A stretch of DNA of 64,000 bases from Sphingopyxis sp. OAS728 (lineage in GTDB: Bacteria; Pseudomonadota; Alphaproteobacteria; Sphingomonadales; Sphingomonadaceae). The stretch covers positions 3,900,501 through 3,964,500 of the forward strand of contig NZ_JADBDT010000001.1 in NCBI RefSeq assembly GCF_014873485.1, written 5' to 3'. Below the pieces are notes generated by a model that saw only the letters and a list, made by a program, of their open reading frames with translations, had not been told where the DNA came from and ran no database searches. Below, in pieces: positions 31,956 to 41,978 of this stretch; the stretch's first letter is position 1; every line of letters begins with the position of its first letter. The translations under genes were made by a program, and so were the position numbers.

Positions 31956-33362
31956 TCAACCCAGCGTTGCGATGGCCCAGATCACCCCGATCAGCAGGGG
32001 GACGCCGATGATGTCGAGCGCGAGACCCGCCTTCAATATGCGTGGCAAGGCGATGTGGCCTGTCGCCCATGCGAGCGCATTGGGGCCGGTGCCCGACGGG
32101 AGCATGAAGCCCCAGCTTGCCGCCATTGCGACGGGAAGCGCGAGCAGGACGGGGTCAACCCCGGTCGCGGCGATCAGCGCGGCGAGAACGGGCATGATCC
32201 CGCTCGCGGTCGCGACGTTGCTGGCAAATTCGGTGATCAGGATGGTGAGCGCGACGATGGTCGCGGCGAGCAGGATCGTCGGCACGCTGCCGAGCGGCGC
32301 CAGCACCGCGCCAAGCCATGCGGCCAGCCCGCTCGCGGTGATCGCGGCGGCAAGCGCGAGCCCGCCGCCGAACATCATGATAACGCCCCATGGCGCGCGA
32401 TCCGCCTCCTTCCAGAGCAGCAGCGGGCGACCGGTGCCGTCGGGCAGGATGAAGAGGAGCAGGCTGCCGGCGACCGCGATCGTGCCGTCGGTCAGCGCAC
32501 CCTTGGGCAGCATCGGTTCGAGCCAGGGCTGCGCGATCCACGCGACGAGGACGAGCAGGAAGATCGGGACGACGCGGCGTTCGGCGGTCGACCAGATGGC
32601 CTGATTGCCGAGCGCTGCGGCAGCCGCCGTTCCGTCGAAAGGATGGTTGGCAAGCCGCTGGACGCGCGCGAGAATCCACATCGCGATCGGAACGGACAGC
32701 AGCACGATCGGCACGCCGTAGATCGCCCAGTCGAGGAAGGAGATGCGGAGGTCGAGCGCCTTTTCGATGAGCCCCGCCGCAATGGCATTGGTGGGGCTGC
32801 CGACGAGCGTGCCGAGCCCGCCGAGCGACGCGGCAAAGGCGATGCCCATCATCACGGCCCCCGCGAACCCATCGGTCTCGCCCTCCTGCACCCCGCCCGC
32901 GCGGACGACCGCGAGCGCGATCGGGATCATGATCAGCGCGGTCGACGTGTTCGAGATGAACATGCTGAGCAGCGCGGTTGCCGCCATGAAGGCGAAGAGC
33001 AGGCCCGATGCGGTCGGCGATGCGCGCTTGAGCAATGCGAGCGCCAGCCGTCGGTGCAGCCCGACGCGCTCGATCGCGAGCGCGAGGAAGGCGCCGCCAA
33101 GGATCAGGAAGAGGATCGGCGAATAATATTCCTTCGCGATCGCATTGGCGTCCATGACGCCAAAGGCCGGCACGGTCAGGAAAGGCAGGAGCGCGGTGAC
33201 AGTCAGCGGCAGCGCCTCGGTCATCCACCATATCGCCATCAGCACGGTCAGCGCCGCGACGTGCCACGCCGTGGGCTCCATGCCCGCGGGCGCGGGAGCC
33301 AGGAGCATGATAGCAAAGACGACGAGCCCGCCGATCAATCCCAACCAGCGCGTGCGCGTCAT
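31956..33362 (-). CDS. SLC13/DASS-family anion transporter
   Basis: A 468-residue protein of about 11-12 helices. The two family signatures are SNTSTALIMIPIALAVV in the first half and FASNVATASGIMPVLAAL in the second, together with GSPTNAIAAG and PSGTGPNALAWATGH. These Na+-coupled carriers import dicarboxylates, sulfate or similar anions. The gene begins eight bases after pgeF and is the last of the lgt-midA-GNAT-pgeF unit. Substrate unknown. Confidence 0.9.
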   Translation of the reverse strand: MTRTRWLGLIGGLVVFAIMLLAPAPAGMEPTAWHVAALTVLMAIWWMTEALPLTVTALLPFLTVPAFGVMDANAIAKEYYSPILFLILGGAFLALAIERVGLHRRLALALLKRASPTASGLLFAFMAATALLSMFISNTSTALIMIPIALAVVRAGGVQEGETDGFAGAVMMGIAFAASLGGLGTLVGSPTNAIAAGLIEKALDLRISFLDWAIYGVPIVLLSVPIAMWILARVQRLANHPFDGTAAAAALGNQAIWSTAERRVVPIFLLVLVAWIAQPWLEPMLPKGALTDGTIAVAGSLLLFILPDGTGRPLLLWKEADRAPWGVIMMFGGGLALAAAITASGLAAWLGAVLAPLGSVPTILLAATIVALTILITEFASNVATASGIMPVLAALIAATGVDPVLLALPVAMAASWGFMLPSGTGPNALAWATGHIALPRILKAGLALDIIGVPLLIGVIWAIATLG

Positions 33363-33370
33363 CTTGCCTC

Positions 33371-34138
33371 TTATCCTCCCGCCAGTCCGATCACCGATAG
33401 CTGGCGGCCATAGGTGTTTTCCCCTTTATGGCACGCGCGGCGATAACTGAAATAATCCTCGGCCTCGGCATAGGTGTCCTGTCCGCCGATGGCAATTCGC
33501 GTGACGCCTGCCGCGGCAAGCCGCGCGGCGACATAGGCGGCGATGTCGAACATTGCATGGCCGGGCTTGCCGGCGGCGAAGAAGCGTTCGTTCGCTGGAT
33601 CGTCCGCGACGAAACGAGCGACGAAAGCTTCGTCGACTTCATAGGAGGCGCGCGCGATGCACGGGCCGATTGCGACGGCGATATTGGCGCGGTTGGCGCC
33701 GAGGCTTTCCATCGCGGCGAGCGTTGCGTCGGTGACCCCGGCAATCGCGCCCTTCCACCCCGCATGCGCTGCGCCGACGACCCCGGCCTCGCGGTCGGCG
33801 AACAGCACCGGGACGCAGTCGGCGGTCAATATGCCGAGCAATATGCCGGGGGTGCGCGTCGCGAGCGCGTCGGCCTCGGGCCGCGCGGCGAGGTCGGTTT
33901 CGCCATCGACGATGATGCAGCGGTTGCCGTGAACCTGATAGAGCCCGGTCAGCGTCGCCCCCGGCAGCGCCGCGTCGGCGACGCGCTGGCGGTTCTCGGC
34001 GATCAGCGCCGGATCGTCGCCCGAGCCGAGGCCACAATTGAGCGAAGCGAGTTCGCCCGTCGACGTCCCGCCGCGGCGGCCGAAAAATCCGTGCGCGACG
34101 CCGTCCAGCGGGGCGGCGGTGACAAAGGGGGCAGTCAC
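33371..34138 (-). CDS. pgeF: Peptidoglycan editing factor / multifunctional purine nucleoside phosphorylase (YfiH, LACC1 family)
   Basis: A 255-residue protein. The metal and active-site elements are LYQVHGNRC, ILTADCVPVLFAD, VGAAHAGWKGAIAG and AIGPCIARASYEVD. The family was long called polyphenol oxidase or laccase-like; LACC1 and YfiH have purine nucleoside phosphorylase/adenosine deaminase activity and, in E. coli, a role in editing peptidoglycan composition. The ATGA overlap with the GNAT gene and proximity to lgt fit an envelope-linked operon. Confidence 0.92.
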   Translation of the reverse strand: MTAPFVTAAPLDGVAHGFFGRRGGTSTGELASLNCGLGSGDDPALIAENRQRVADAALPGATLTGLYQVHGNRCIIVDGETDLAARPEADALATRTPGILLGILTADCVPVLFADREAGVVGAAHAGWKGAIAGVTDATLAAMESLGANRANIAVAIGPCIARASYEVDEAFVARFVADDPANERFFAAGKPGHAMFDIAAYVAARLAAAGVTRIAIGGQDTYAEAEDYFSYRRACHKGENTYGRQLSVIGLAGG

Positions 34139-34653
34139 AGGTCGAGCCTGAAAAAGCGGTCCTCGTCGATATGATTGCCGACGCGGAATTCGTTGCGGCC
34201 GACGTCATAGAAACCGTAGCGACGATAGAATGCCTGCGCGCGGTCATTCTCGGTGAAGACGGTGAGGTAGAGGATCGACGCGCGCTCGCGCGCCCAGGCG
34301 ATGCCCCATTCCATCAGCGCGACCGCGACGCCGGTGCCCTTGGCGGCTTCGGCGACATAGAGCTGATGTAGCTCGACGGCGTCGCCCGTCGGCTGCTCCT
34401 CGGGCAGGTCGAAATCGACCGGGCCCATCTTGATATAGCCGAGGATCTCGCCCGCCGCACCGCGGACGAGCGCGATGTCATGGTCGTCGCTCGCGATCTG
34501 TGCGCGCACCCGGTCGGGCGGGTTCCAGCCGGCGAGAAAGGTCGAGAGATCGGCGGGGTTATAGATATGGCCGAAGGTGTGGGTGAACGACCCGTTGGCA
34601 AAGGCGGCGATCGCTTCGGCGTCTCCAGTCTTTGCCACTTCGATGGCGGTCAT
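34135..34653 (-). CDS. GNAT-family N-acetyltransferase
   Basis: A 172-residue acetyltransferase from the ATG at 34653, which follows a perfect AGGAG. The acetyl-CoA loop is AEAAKGTGVAVALMEW, followed by ILYLTVFTENDRAQAFYRRYGF, the typical motif B. Substrate unknown. It is translationally coupled on both sides: ATGA overlaps with the methyltransferase gene upstream and pgeF downstream. Confidence 0.9.
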   Translation of the reverse strand: MTAIEVAKTGDAEAIAAFANGSFTHTFGHIYNPADLSTFLAGWNPPDRVRAQIASDDHDIALVRGAAGEILGYIKMGPVDFDLPEEQPTGDAVELHQLYVAEAAKGTGVAVALMEWGIAWARERASILYLTVFTENDRAQAFYRRYGFYDVGRNEFRVGNHIDEDRFFRLDL

Positions 34654-35714
34654 GCGGCGTCTCCTGTAAATCCTGCGGGCGCTGGCCAACCCGGTGCCGT
34701 GAAGGCCATCACCTTGAACAAATCGCCCATCGCGCGCGGCTCGACCAGCCGGTCACGCTGGCCCTTCAATTCCTCGGCGCGCGCGGGTGCAGCGGTGGCG
34801 AGCGACCGGCAACGCGCGTCGATGCCGAGCCGCCGCAGCCAGTCGCCCTGCGTCGCGAGCGGGCTCACGGACATCCCCGCATTTTGCGCCGCCACAGCGA
34901 GCGCGGTGAAGTCGACATGCGCGGTCAGGTCGACCTCGCCCGGATCGGTGAAGGGATCGACAAAGCGGTGCGCCTTCACCGCCTGCAACGTGTCACCCGC
35001 GGCGGGCCCGGCATAGCCATAGTCGATCGCGAGCATCGCGCCGCCTTGCCGCGCAAGCCGGAAGGCAAGGCGCTGCATGATCGCGGCCGAGACGGGCGTC
35101 GTTTCGACGATCGCACCCCCGGGCTCGCTGCGCAGCGAGGCAGGTATGGCGTCGTCGGCCGGAATGTCGCCCGCGACCGGCGTCAGGACGCCATCGCGCC
35201 GCTCAACCATCCGCTCGCGCCAGCCATCGGCGACGCGGACATATTGGTGGATCGGCAGCGCGTCGAAAAACTCGTTTGCGACGATGATCACCGGCGCATC
35301 ATCGGGCAGGGCGTCGACCTCATCATGATGCTCGGCTGCTGGCAGACGCGCGATCTGTGCTGCGCGTAGCGTCGGGCTCGTCTCGACCAGATCGATGCCG
35401 GCCGGCGTACAGCCGAAACGCGCCATCACCCGCAGCGCGTCGGCCGCGAGAGTCCCGCGGCCGGGGCCGAGCTCGACATAGCGAAACGCCGGGCTGCCCG
35501 CCCGCGACCAGAGGTCGGCGATCCAGACGCCGACCATCTCGCCGAACATCTGGCTGATTTCGGGCGCGGTGGTAAAATCGCCCGCGGCGCCGAGCGGATC
35601 GCGCGTCGCATAATAATGGCCGTTCGCCGCCGCCATATAGTCGGCGATCGTTGTCGGCCGTGCGCCCGCGATTTCGCTTATCAATTCCTCCGGGGTCGGC
35701 GGGCCGTCACGCAA
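34650..35714 (-). CDS. MidA/NDUFAF7-family SAM-dependent methyltransferase
   Basis: About 354 residues. The N-terminal element [39 protein letters not shown] (in outline), motif [18 protein letters not shown], and [18 protein letters not shown] are hallmarks of the MidA family, whose eukaryotic member methylates an arginine of complex I subunit NDUFS2. I chose the TTG at 35714, which overlaps the end of lgt, because no in-frame ATG preserves the conserved N terminus; this start is uncertain. It lies between lgt and GNAT in one unit. Confidence 0.88.
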   Translation of the reverse strand: MRDGPPTPEELISEIAGARPTTIADYMAAANGHYYATRDPLGAAGDFTTAPEISQMFGEMVGVWIADLWSRAGSPAFRYVELGPGRGTLAADALRVMARFGCTPAGIDLVETSPTLRAAQIARLPAAEHHDEVDALPDDAPVIIVANEFFDALPIHQYVRVADGWRERMVERRDGVLTPVAGDIPADDAIPASLRSEPGGAIVETTPVSAAIMQRLAFRLARQGGAMLAIDYGYAGPAAGDTLQAVKAHRFVDPFTDPGEVDLTAHVDFTALAVAAQNAGMSVSPLATQGDWLRRLGIDARCRSLATAAPARAEELKGQRDRLVEPRAMGDLFKVMAFTAPGWPAPAGFTGDAA

Positions 35715-36582
35715 CGCTGTCGAGTCCGGCCACCGGCTCGATCCGCTTGCGGCGGCCTTTCGCGGTGGCGACGAGCCAGATACCGCCAATCAGCATCGGA
35801 AGGGTCAGCGTCTGGCCCATGGTGAGGCCCCACGACAGCGTGCCGAGCTGCACATCGGGCTCGCGCACAAACTCGACCGCAAAGCGGCTGAGGCCATAGA
35901 TGATCGCCGCCATGCCGAACAGGAAGCCGGGCTTGTAGCGCGCATCGGTGCGCCAGAAGAGGAAGGCGAGGATCGCCATCATCACGATTCCTTCGAGACC
36001 GGCTTCATAAAGCTGGCTCGGGTGGCGCGGGTCCATCGTGCCGCTGCCCGGAAAGATGATCGCCCATGGCACGGTTGTCGCGCGGCCCCACAGCTCGCCA
36101 TTCACGAAATTGGCGAGGCGGCCGAAGAAAAGGCCGAACGGAACGACGCACGCGACATAGTCGCAGAAGCGCAGGAAACTGAGTTTTTCCTTGCGCGTCA
36201 CATACCAGATCGCGATCAGCACGCCGATCACCCCACCGTGCAGTGACATGCCGCCATCCCATAATTTGAAGATCTCGAGCGGCTTTTCGATATAGTTTCC
36301 GAGGTTGTAGAAGAGCACATAGCCGAGCCGGCCGCCGAGGATGATCCCGAGCATCGCATAAAAGATCATGTCGTCGGCATGGCGCCGCGCCATCGGCGCG
36401 CCGGGCTGCGCGATCAGCTTCAAGAGATACCAGTAACCGACGAAAATCCCGGCGAGATAGGCAAGCGCGTACCAGCGGATCGGCAGGCCGAAGACGCTGA
36501 ACGCGATCTCGCTATTCTCTCCCATCAGATCGTGGAAGTTCACATATTGCGTTGCTTCGGCTAAGGTTGCAAAAAGAAACAT
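35707..36582 (-). CDS. lgt: Prolipoprotein diacylglyceryl transferase
   Basis: A 291-residue inner membrane enzyme that moves diacylglycerol from phosphatidylglycerol to the lipobox Cys of prolipoproteins. Visible motifs are [43 protein letters not shown] and the signature [15 protein letters not shown], then [12 protein letters not shown]. Seven helices are expected. The ATG at 36582 gives the full N terminus; its ribosome site (GAAGGA) is rather far upstream. First gene of a five-gene coupled unit, divergent from the acyl-CoA ligase. Confidence 0.96.
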   Translation of the reverse strand: MFLFATLAEATQYVNFHDLMGENSEIAFSVFGLPIRWYALAYLAGIFVGYWYLLKLIAQPGAPMARRHADDMIFYAMLGIILGGRLGYVLFYNLGNYIEKPLEIFKLWDGGMSLHGGVIGVLIAIWYVTRKEKLSFLRFCDYVACVVPFGLFFGRLANFVNGELWGRATTVPWAIIFPGSGTMDPRHPSQLYEAGLEGIVMMAILAFLFWRTDARYKPGFLFGMAAIIYGLSRFAVEFVREPDVQLGTLSWGLTMGQTLTLPMLIGGIWLVATAKGRRKRIEPVAGLDSVA

Positions 36583-36659
36583 ATAGTCGCGCTGTCCTTC
36601 CCCAGGAGAGGCCTCCCCATAAGGGGTTCGGCGAGCGAGACCAAGAGGAGAGATGAAAG

Positions 36660-38366
36660 ATGCCATCTGCGCTCGATTTGCGCCTGGAAGCCGCCTATAA
36701 TCTGATCACCGGTCCGGGCGGACCGATCCAGCTCGGGTCCGTCGAACGCTTCGGCCACCAGCTTCCCTTCATCACCACAGCACCAACGAACCTGTCGGAT
36801 TATGTTGCCTTTTTTGCTGCGCAGCATGGCGACGCGACCTTCCTTGTCGAAGGCGACGAGCGGCTCTCGTTCAAGCAGGTCTACATGGCAGCGCGGCAGG
36901 TCGCGGCGGGACTGGTCGAGGGGCATGGCGTGCAGCGCGGCGACCGCGTCGGGCTTGCGATGCGCAACGCCAATGCGTGGTGCGTCGCCTATATCGGCAT
37001 CCTGATGGCGGGCGGCTGCGCCACTTTGCTCAACGGTTGGTGGCAGGGCGGCGAACTTGCCGCAGGCATTCTCGACAGCGAGGCGAAGCTCGTCATCGCC
37101 GACGTCCAGCGCGCGGCGCGCCTCGAGGGGATCGAGCATGGCGCGACGGTCGTCACGCTCGACCTGACCCAGCCGATCGATCTTGCGATCGCACCGATCA
37201 CCGGCGCGGGCGGTAGCGCGGCGACGGTGCTGCCGACGCTGACGGGGCAGGATCTCGCGACGATCCTCTTCACCTCGGGCTCGACGGGGCAGTCGAAGGG
37301 CGCCTATTCGCGCCACGAGGCGGTGGTGCAGGCGATCTTCAACTATGTCACCCAGACCGCGAGCATCGTCCACCTGCTGACCGAGGACGGGCAGATGTCG
37401 GACATCCAGCCCGCGACCCTGATCTGTACGCCCTTGTTCCACGTCACCGCCGAAATTCCGGTGTTCCTGCAGAGCTTCGCGCTGGGCCGCAAACTTGTGC
37501 TGATGCCCAAGTGGAACGCCGACGAGGCGATGCGGCTGATCCAGGACGAGAAGTGCAATTATTTCGTCGGCGTCCCGCTGATGAGCTATGAAATCCTCAC
37601 AAGCCCGAACCGCAAGAATTACGACCTGTCGACGTGCAAGAGCTACGCCGGCGGCGGCGCCCCGCGCCCGCCCGAGCATGTGCGGCGGCTTGCGACGGAG
37701 ATGGGCGAGGCGAAACCCTTGCTTGGATATGGCCTTACCGAAACCAATGCTGTCGGCTGCGGCATCATCAACGAAAATTATGTCGCGAAGCCGATGTCGA
37801 CCGGCCCCGCGTCGAAACCGCTCGTCGACCTTGCGATCCTCGACGACAATGGCGAGCCGGTACCGCAGGGCGGGGTGGGCGAGGTCTGCATTCGCTCGGT
37901 ATGCAATTTCGAGGGCTATTGGAACAATGAAGCCGCGACCAAGGCGGCCTTCTTTGCCAATGGCTATTTCCGGTCGGGTGACCTCGGCTATCTCGACGAG
38001 GACGGCTATCTGTTCATCGTCGACCGCAAGAAGGACATCATCATCCGCGGCGGCGAAAATATCAGCTGCCAGGAAGTCGAGGCGGCGATCTACGAACATG
38101 CCGAGGTCAATGAATGCGCGGTCTTCGGTCTGCCTGACGAGCGCCTCGGCGAATGCGTCGGTGCGGTCGTGTGGACGAAGCCGGGCAGCAGCGTGACCGC
38201 CGACGATCTGGTCGCGTTCCTCAGTGCGCGGCTCGCGCCGTACAAGGTGCCGTGCCAGATATGGATGTCGAACGACGCGCTGCCCAAGCTCGGCAGCGAA
38301 AAGATCGACAAGGTCAGCTTGCGCACCCGCTATCGTGAGGAATATGCCGCGAAGGCCGTCGCGTAA
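36660..38366 (+). CDS. Class I adenylate-forming enzyme (acyl-CoA ligase)
   Basis: A 568-residue ANL-superfamily ligase with the P-loop [19 protein letters not shown]5-type [14 protein letters not shown]7 [33 protein letters not shown] (in outline) and the C-terminal catalytic Lys in [15 protein letters not shown]. It would activate a carboxylic acid through an AMP intermediate and form a CoA thioester. Chain length cannot be predicted; the family member set in sphingomonads includes aromatic and fatty acid ligases. The ATG follows AGAGGAGA. Transcribed divergently from lgt. Confidence 0.92.
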   Translation: MPSALDLRLEAAYNLITGPGGPIQLGSVERFGHQLPFITTAPTNLSDYVAFFAAQHGDATFLVEGDERLSFKQVYMAARQVAAGLVEGHGVQRGDRVGLAMRNANAWCVAYIGILMAGGCATLLNGWWQGGELAAGILDSEAKLVIADVQRAARLEGIEHGATVVTLDLTQPIDLAIAPITGAGGSAATVLPTLTGQDLATILFTSGSTGQSKGAYSRHEAVVQAIFNYVTQTASIVHLLTEDGQMSDIQPATLICTPLFHVTAEIPVFLQSFALGRKLVLMPKWNADEAMRLIQDEKCNYFVGVPLMSYEILTSPNRKNYDLSTCKSYAGGGAPRPPEHVRRLATEMGEAKPLLGYGLTETNAVGCGIINENYVAKPMSTGPASKPLVDLAILDDNGEPVPQGGVGEVCIRSVCNFEGYWNNEAATKAAFFANGYFRSGDLGYLDEDGYLFIVDRKKDIIIRGGENISCQEVEAAIYEHAEVNECAVFGLPDERLGECVGAVVWTKPGSSVTADDLVAFLSARLAPYKVPCQIWMSNDALPKLGSEKIDKVSLRTRYREEYAAKAVA

Positions 38367-38396
38367 CCAATTGAGCCAAAGGAGCGAACCGGGACC

Positions 38397-39245
38397 ATGG
38401 CCGAGGCTGAAACTCCCGTCGCTCCCCCCCAGCCGGCGCCGGTGCGCGTCTATCGCCATCGGCTGCCGACGCGCATCTGGCATTGGACCAATGCCGTAAC
38501 CCTGCTCATCCTGCTGATGAGCGGGCTGATGATCTTCAACGCGCATCCGCGGCTCTATTGGGGCGACTATGGCGCGAATTTCGACCGCGCCTGGCTGGTG
38601 ATCGGTTCGACGCCCGACAGCGGCTATTTGCGTATCGGCGATTATCGCGTCGATACGACGGGCGTGCTCGGCCGCTGGACCGATGCCGAGGGCACGGAAA
38701 AGACTTGGGCCTTTCCGGGCTGGGCGACGATCCCGACCAGCTACAGCCTTGCCGACGGGCGGCGCTGGCATTTGCTCTTCGCGTGGATCCTGTCGATCGG
38801 CTTGACGCTCTACATGCTCTGGACGCTGGTCGGTGGGCACTTGCGCAAGGATCTGCACGTCCGCCGCGCCGAATGGTCGCCGCGCCATATCTGGCACGAT
38901 GTGAAAGAGCATGCGCGGCTGCGCCTTCCGCGTGGGCAAGCGGCGGCACGATACGGCATCCTGCAAAAGCTCAGCTACATCGGCGTGATTTTCGTGGCGC
39001 TGCCGTTGATGATCGCGACGGGCCTGACGATGTCACCCGGCATGAACGCGGCGTGGCCGTGGCTGCTCGATGTCTTTGGCGGCCGGCAATCGGCGCGATC
39101 GATCCATTTCATCACCGCTTGGGCGCTTGCCCTCTTCTTCCTCGTCCATATCGCGATGGTGCTGCTGGCGGGGCCGGTCAACGAGGTGCGCTCGATGGTC
39201 ACCGGCTGGTTCCGCCTGCCGCCTGAGCGCGAGGAGGACGCATGA
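38397..39245 (+). CDS. Cytochrome b561/hydrogenase-type membrane cytochrome b
   Basis: A 282-residue membrane protein with four main helices and His candidates for two hemes: YRHRLPTRIWHWTNAV, RRWHLLFAWILSIG and SIHFITAWALALFFLVHIAMV. A soluble loop of about 85 residues (AHPRLYWGDYG...SYSLADG) separates helices 1 and 2. It overlaps the molybdenum-protein gene by ATGA, so it is probably the quinone-linked redox partner of that enzyme, playing a role like MsrQ although the two are different families. Confidence 0.9.
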   Translation: MAEAETPVAPPQPAPVRVYRHRLPTRIWHWTNAVTLLILLMSGLMIFNAHPRLYWGDYGANFDRAWLVIGSTPDSGYLRIGDYRVDTTGVLGRWTDAEGTEKTWAFPGWATIPTSYSLADGRRWHLLFAWILSIGLTLYMLWTLVGGHLRKDLHVRRAEWSPRHIWHDVKEHARLRLPRGQAAARYGILQKLSYIGVIFVALPLMIATGLTMSPGMNAAWPWLLDVFGGRQSARSIHFITAWALALFFLVHIAMVLLAGPVNEVRSMVTGWFRLPPEREEDA

Positions 39246-40021
39246 GCGAGATCATGCTGCCAAGGCGCCAGCTCATCGCCCGAGCTGGCGGGCTCGTCGC
39301 CGCAGCAGGCGCGCTGCCGCTACTCGCCGGATGCGATGCGATCAACGACGCGCCCGCGGTGCGCAAGATCTTGTCGATGGGCGAGGAGATGAACCGCGCG
39401 AGCCAGCGCGCGCTGATCGACCGCAATGCGCTCGCGCGCGAATTCACCCGCGCCGACCTGTCACCCTATTTCCGCCCCAACGGCACGCGCCTGCCCGCAG
39501 GTGCCGCCTATGCCGCGCATGTGGCGAGCGGCTTTGCCAACTGGCGTATCAAGGTGAGCGGCCTTGTCGCGAAGCCGTTGTCGCTGTCGATGGCCGACAT
39601 TCGCGCGATGCCGCAACGCACGCAGATCACGCGCCATGATTGTGTCGAGGGCTGGAGCGCGATCGGGCAATGGACCGGCGTTCCGCTGGCGCGCATCCTT
39701 GCCGCGGCGGGAGTATGCGACAGCGCGCGTTACATCGTGTTCCGCTGCGCCGACCGGCTCGGCGATGCGCTCTATTATGAAAGCTGCGACATGGTCGACG
39801 CGCTGCATCCGCAGACGATCATGGCGTGGGCGCTCAATGGCGCGCTATTGCCGATCGCCAACGGTGCGCCGCTGCGGCTGCGTATCGAGCGGCAACTCGG
39901 CTACAAGCATGCCAAATATGTGAACGCGATCGAGGCGGTCGCGAGCCTCGATGACATCGGCGCGGGCAAGGGCGGTTATTGGGAGGATCGCATCGATTAT
40001 GAATGGTATGCCGGAATTTGA
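39242..40021 (+). CDS. Molybdopterin-dependent oxidoreductase (SUOX/MsrP family), probable Tat lipoprotein
   Basis: A 259-residue protein with a sulfite-oxidase fold. Cys134 in RHDCVEGWSAIGQWTGV is the molybdenum ligand; the C-terminal GYKHAKYVNAIEAV also fits. The N terminus has twin arginines (LPRRQLIARAGG) and a hydrophobic core ending in LAGC at residue 31, a lipobox, so it may be exported folded and anchored by lipid. Its gene is coupled to the cytochrome b gene. Substrate unknown; sulfoxide reduction as in MsrP is one option. Confidence 0.9.
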   Translation: MSEIMLPRRQLIARAGGLVAAAGALPLLAGCDAINDAPAVRKILSMGEEMNRASQRALIDRNALAREFTRADLSPYFRPNGTRLPAGAAYAAHVASGFANWRIKVSGLVAKPLSLSMADIRAMPQRTQITRHDCVEGWSAIGQWTGVPLARILAAAGVCDSARYIVFRCADRLGDALYYESCDMVDALHPQTIMAWALNGALLPIANGAPLRLRIERQLGYKHAKYVNAIEAVASLDDIGAGKGGYWEDRIDYEWYAGI

Positions 40022-40061
40022 CCGGAACCTTTTTGCGGTGCAGATGTTCGGTCGATAAAAT

Positions 40062-41312
40062 ATGTCTATCCTGCGTCCGTTTCTCTCCCGGGTCATTCGT
40101 CAGGGGCGGCTGATCGTCGTCGCGCCCGATGGCACGCGCGAGGAATTTGGCGAGCCGGCGCCCGGTTACCCGAACATCACGATCCGCTTCACCAATCGCC
40201 GGGGCATGCGCCGCATCATCCTCGACCCGCGCATCGGTGCCGCCGAGGCGTTCATGGATGGCGAGATGGAACTGACCCAGGGCGACATCATGGACCTCGT
40301 CGGCCTGATCCGGATGAACACGCCGTGGGACCGTGGCGCGACGCTCAAGGACAAGACGTGGCTCGGCAAACGCGTGGAGTGGGTCAAGACGCGGATCGGC
40401 TCGGTCAATCGCCAGCGCCAGTCGCGCGCGAACGTCAAGCATCACTACGACATCGGCAACGACCTCTACCGCCTCTTCCTCGACGACGACATGCAATATA
40501 GCTGCGCCTATTGGTCGCGGCCCGACATGACGCTGGAGGAAGCGCAGGTCGCGAAAAAGGCGCATATCGCCGCGAAGTTGGCGTTGAAGCCGGGGCAGCG
40601 CGTGCTCGATATCGGCTGCGGCTGGGGCGGGATGGCGATCACCCTCGCGAAGCTCGAACAGGTCGAGGTTCTGGGCATCACTCTGTCCGAAGAGCAGCTC
40701 GCGCTCGCCCGCCAGCGCGCCGAGGCGGCCGGGGTCGCCGATCGCGTGACATTCGAGCTCATCGACTATCGCGACCTCGCCGTGCGCGCGCCCGGGCGTT
40801 TCGACCGCATCGTTTCCGTAGGCATGTTCGAACATGTCGGCGCGCCCAATTTCGACATCTTTTTCCGCGCCGCCGCCAATCTGATGACCGCCGACGGCGT
40901 GATGCTCCTCCACACGATCGGGCGCTTCGGCCGGCCGGGGTCGACCGACGCTTTCACGCGCAAATATATCTTTCCCGGTGGCTATATTCCCGCGCTCAGC
41001 GAGACGGTGGCGGCGAGCGAGAAGAGCCGGCTGATCGTCACCGATGTCGAGACGCTGCGGCTGCATTACGCGCTGACCTTGCGCGAATGGTATGCGCGCA
41101 CGCTGGCGCATGAGGCGGAGATCGTCGCGATGATGGGGACGCGCTTCTTCCGCATGTGGTGCTTCTACCTCGCTGGCGCGACTGCGGCATTCGAAAGCGG
41201 CGGCATGGGCAATTACCAGATCCAGTTCGCGCGCAGCCGCCACGCGCTGCCGCTGACGCGCGATTATATCGCTGGAGCCGAACGGGATTATATCGACAGG
41301 GACGCAAGCTGA
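40062..41312 (+). CDS. cfa: Cyclopropane-fatty-acyl-phospholipid synthase
   Basis: A 416-residue SAM-dependent enzyme that adds a methylene bridge to unsaturated acyl chains of membrane phospholipids. Motifs are HHYDIGNDLYRLFLDDDMQYSCAYW (in outline), SAM motif I VLDIGCGWGGMAI, VSVGMFEHVG and HTIGRFGRPG. The N-terminal domain (about 90 residues) is lipid-binding. The sequence belongs to the CFA/MMA family, so a related tuberculostearic-type methylase is a minor alternative. Confidence 0.93.
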   Translation: MSILRPFLSRVIRQGRLIVVAPDGTREEFGEPAPGYPNITIRFTNRRGMRRIILDPRIGAAEAFMDGEMELTQGDIMDLVGLIRMNTPWDRGATLKDKTWLGKRVEWVKTRIGSVNRQRQSRANVKHHYDIGNDLYRLFLDDDMQYSCAYWSRPDMTLEEAQVAKKAHIAAKLALKPGQRVLDIGCGWGGMAITLAKLEQVEVLGITLSEEQLALARQRAEAAGVADRVTFELIDYRDLAVRAPGRFDRIVSVGMFEHVGAPNFDIFFRAAANLMTADGVMLLHTIGRFGRPGSTDAFTRKYIFPGGYIPALSETVAASEKSRLIVTDVETLRLHYALTLREWYARTLAHEAEIVAMMGTRFFRMWCFYLAGATAAFESGGMGNYQIQFARSRHALPLTRDYIAGAERDYIDRDAS

Positions 41313-41351
41313 GCGCGTGAGGTGCCCGGGAAGGGTGCGGGGAGGGCGTCG

Positions 41352-41972
41352 ATGACCGAAGAGGAGGAACTCACCCGGATCGACCGGTACGAGTTGCGTA
41401 ATGGTTGGACGATGCGCCGCGCCGGGCTGAAGGGTTTGCGGATTCAAGCCGAAATCGTGGACGGCGCCGCGCCCGCGTTGATCCTGACTGGCTCACGCCG
41501 TGGACGCTTGGAAATTCCGCTGGCCGACATCGACTATATCCGCGCGAGCGTCGATCAGGGGAAGTTTCGCTGGGCCGATTCCTATCGCTGCCTGATCTGG
41601 CGCGCTGGCGAACCCAAGCTGGTGTTGGCGCCGACCTCGTTCGGCAAGATCATTTACGGCGAACTCATCCTCGAACTCGCCCGTGCGATGAAGCGGGTGG
41701 GCCGTTTCGACCGCGTCGAGCGCGGGCTGCAACGATGGGAAACGATCTTCTATTCGATCTTCATGGTCTTGGCGGCGGCGTTCATCGCCTATGCCGCTTG
41801 GGACACGCTGCAAATGACGCGCGGGCCGATGGAGGGAATGGATTTCATCTTTCTCGGCGTCACCGGCGGCTTCAGCCTGTTCCTGGTCGTCGCCAGCGTC
41901 AGGATATGGGGCGATATCGGCCCGCCGCGGCCCGTGCGCAGCCTGAAGGATTTGCGCGAGGTACTGCCCTGA
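41352..41972 (+). CDS. Hypothetical membrane protein
   Basis: A 206-residue protein from the ATG at 41352 (GGAGGG site). The soluble N-terminal about 130 residues (LRNGWTMRRAGLKGLRIQAE, PALILTGSRRGRLEIPLADIDYIRA) look beta-rich and PH-like. Two C-terminal hydrophobic helices follow (FYSIFMVLAAAFIAYAAW, DFIFLGVTGGFSLFLVVAS). I do not recognise a named family. It follows cfa by 39 bases and may be co-transcribed. It converges with the DUF1801 gene. Confidence 0.72.
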   Translation: MTEEEELTRIDRYELRNGWTMRRAGLKGLRIQAEIVDGAAPALILTGSRRGRLEIPLADIDYIRASVDQGKFRWADSYRCLIWRAGEPKLVLAPTSFGKIIYGELILELARAMKRVGRFDRVERGLQRWETIFYSIFMVLAAAFIAYAAWDTLQMTRGPMEGMDFIFLGVTGGFSLFLVVASVRIWGDIGPPRPVRSLKDLREVLP

Positions 41973-41978
41973 CGGCCT

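Noticed and set aside
30372-33413. 1013-codon frame antisense to the PLP lyase and SLC13 genes
   Set aside because: Same artefact; its translation is Arg/Glu/Asp-rich with no fold signature, while the minus-strand genes have complete motif sets.
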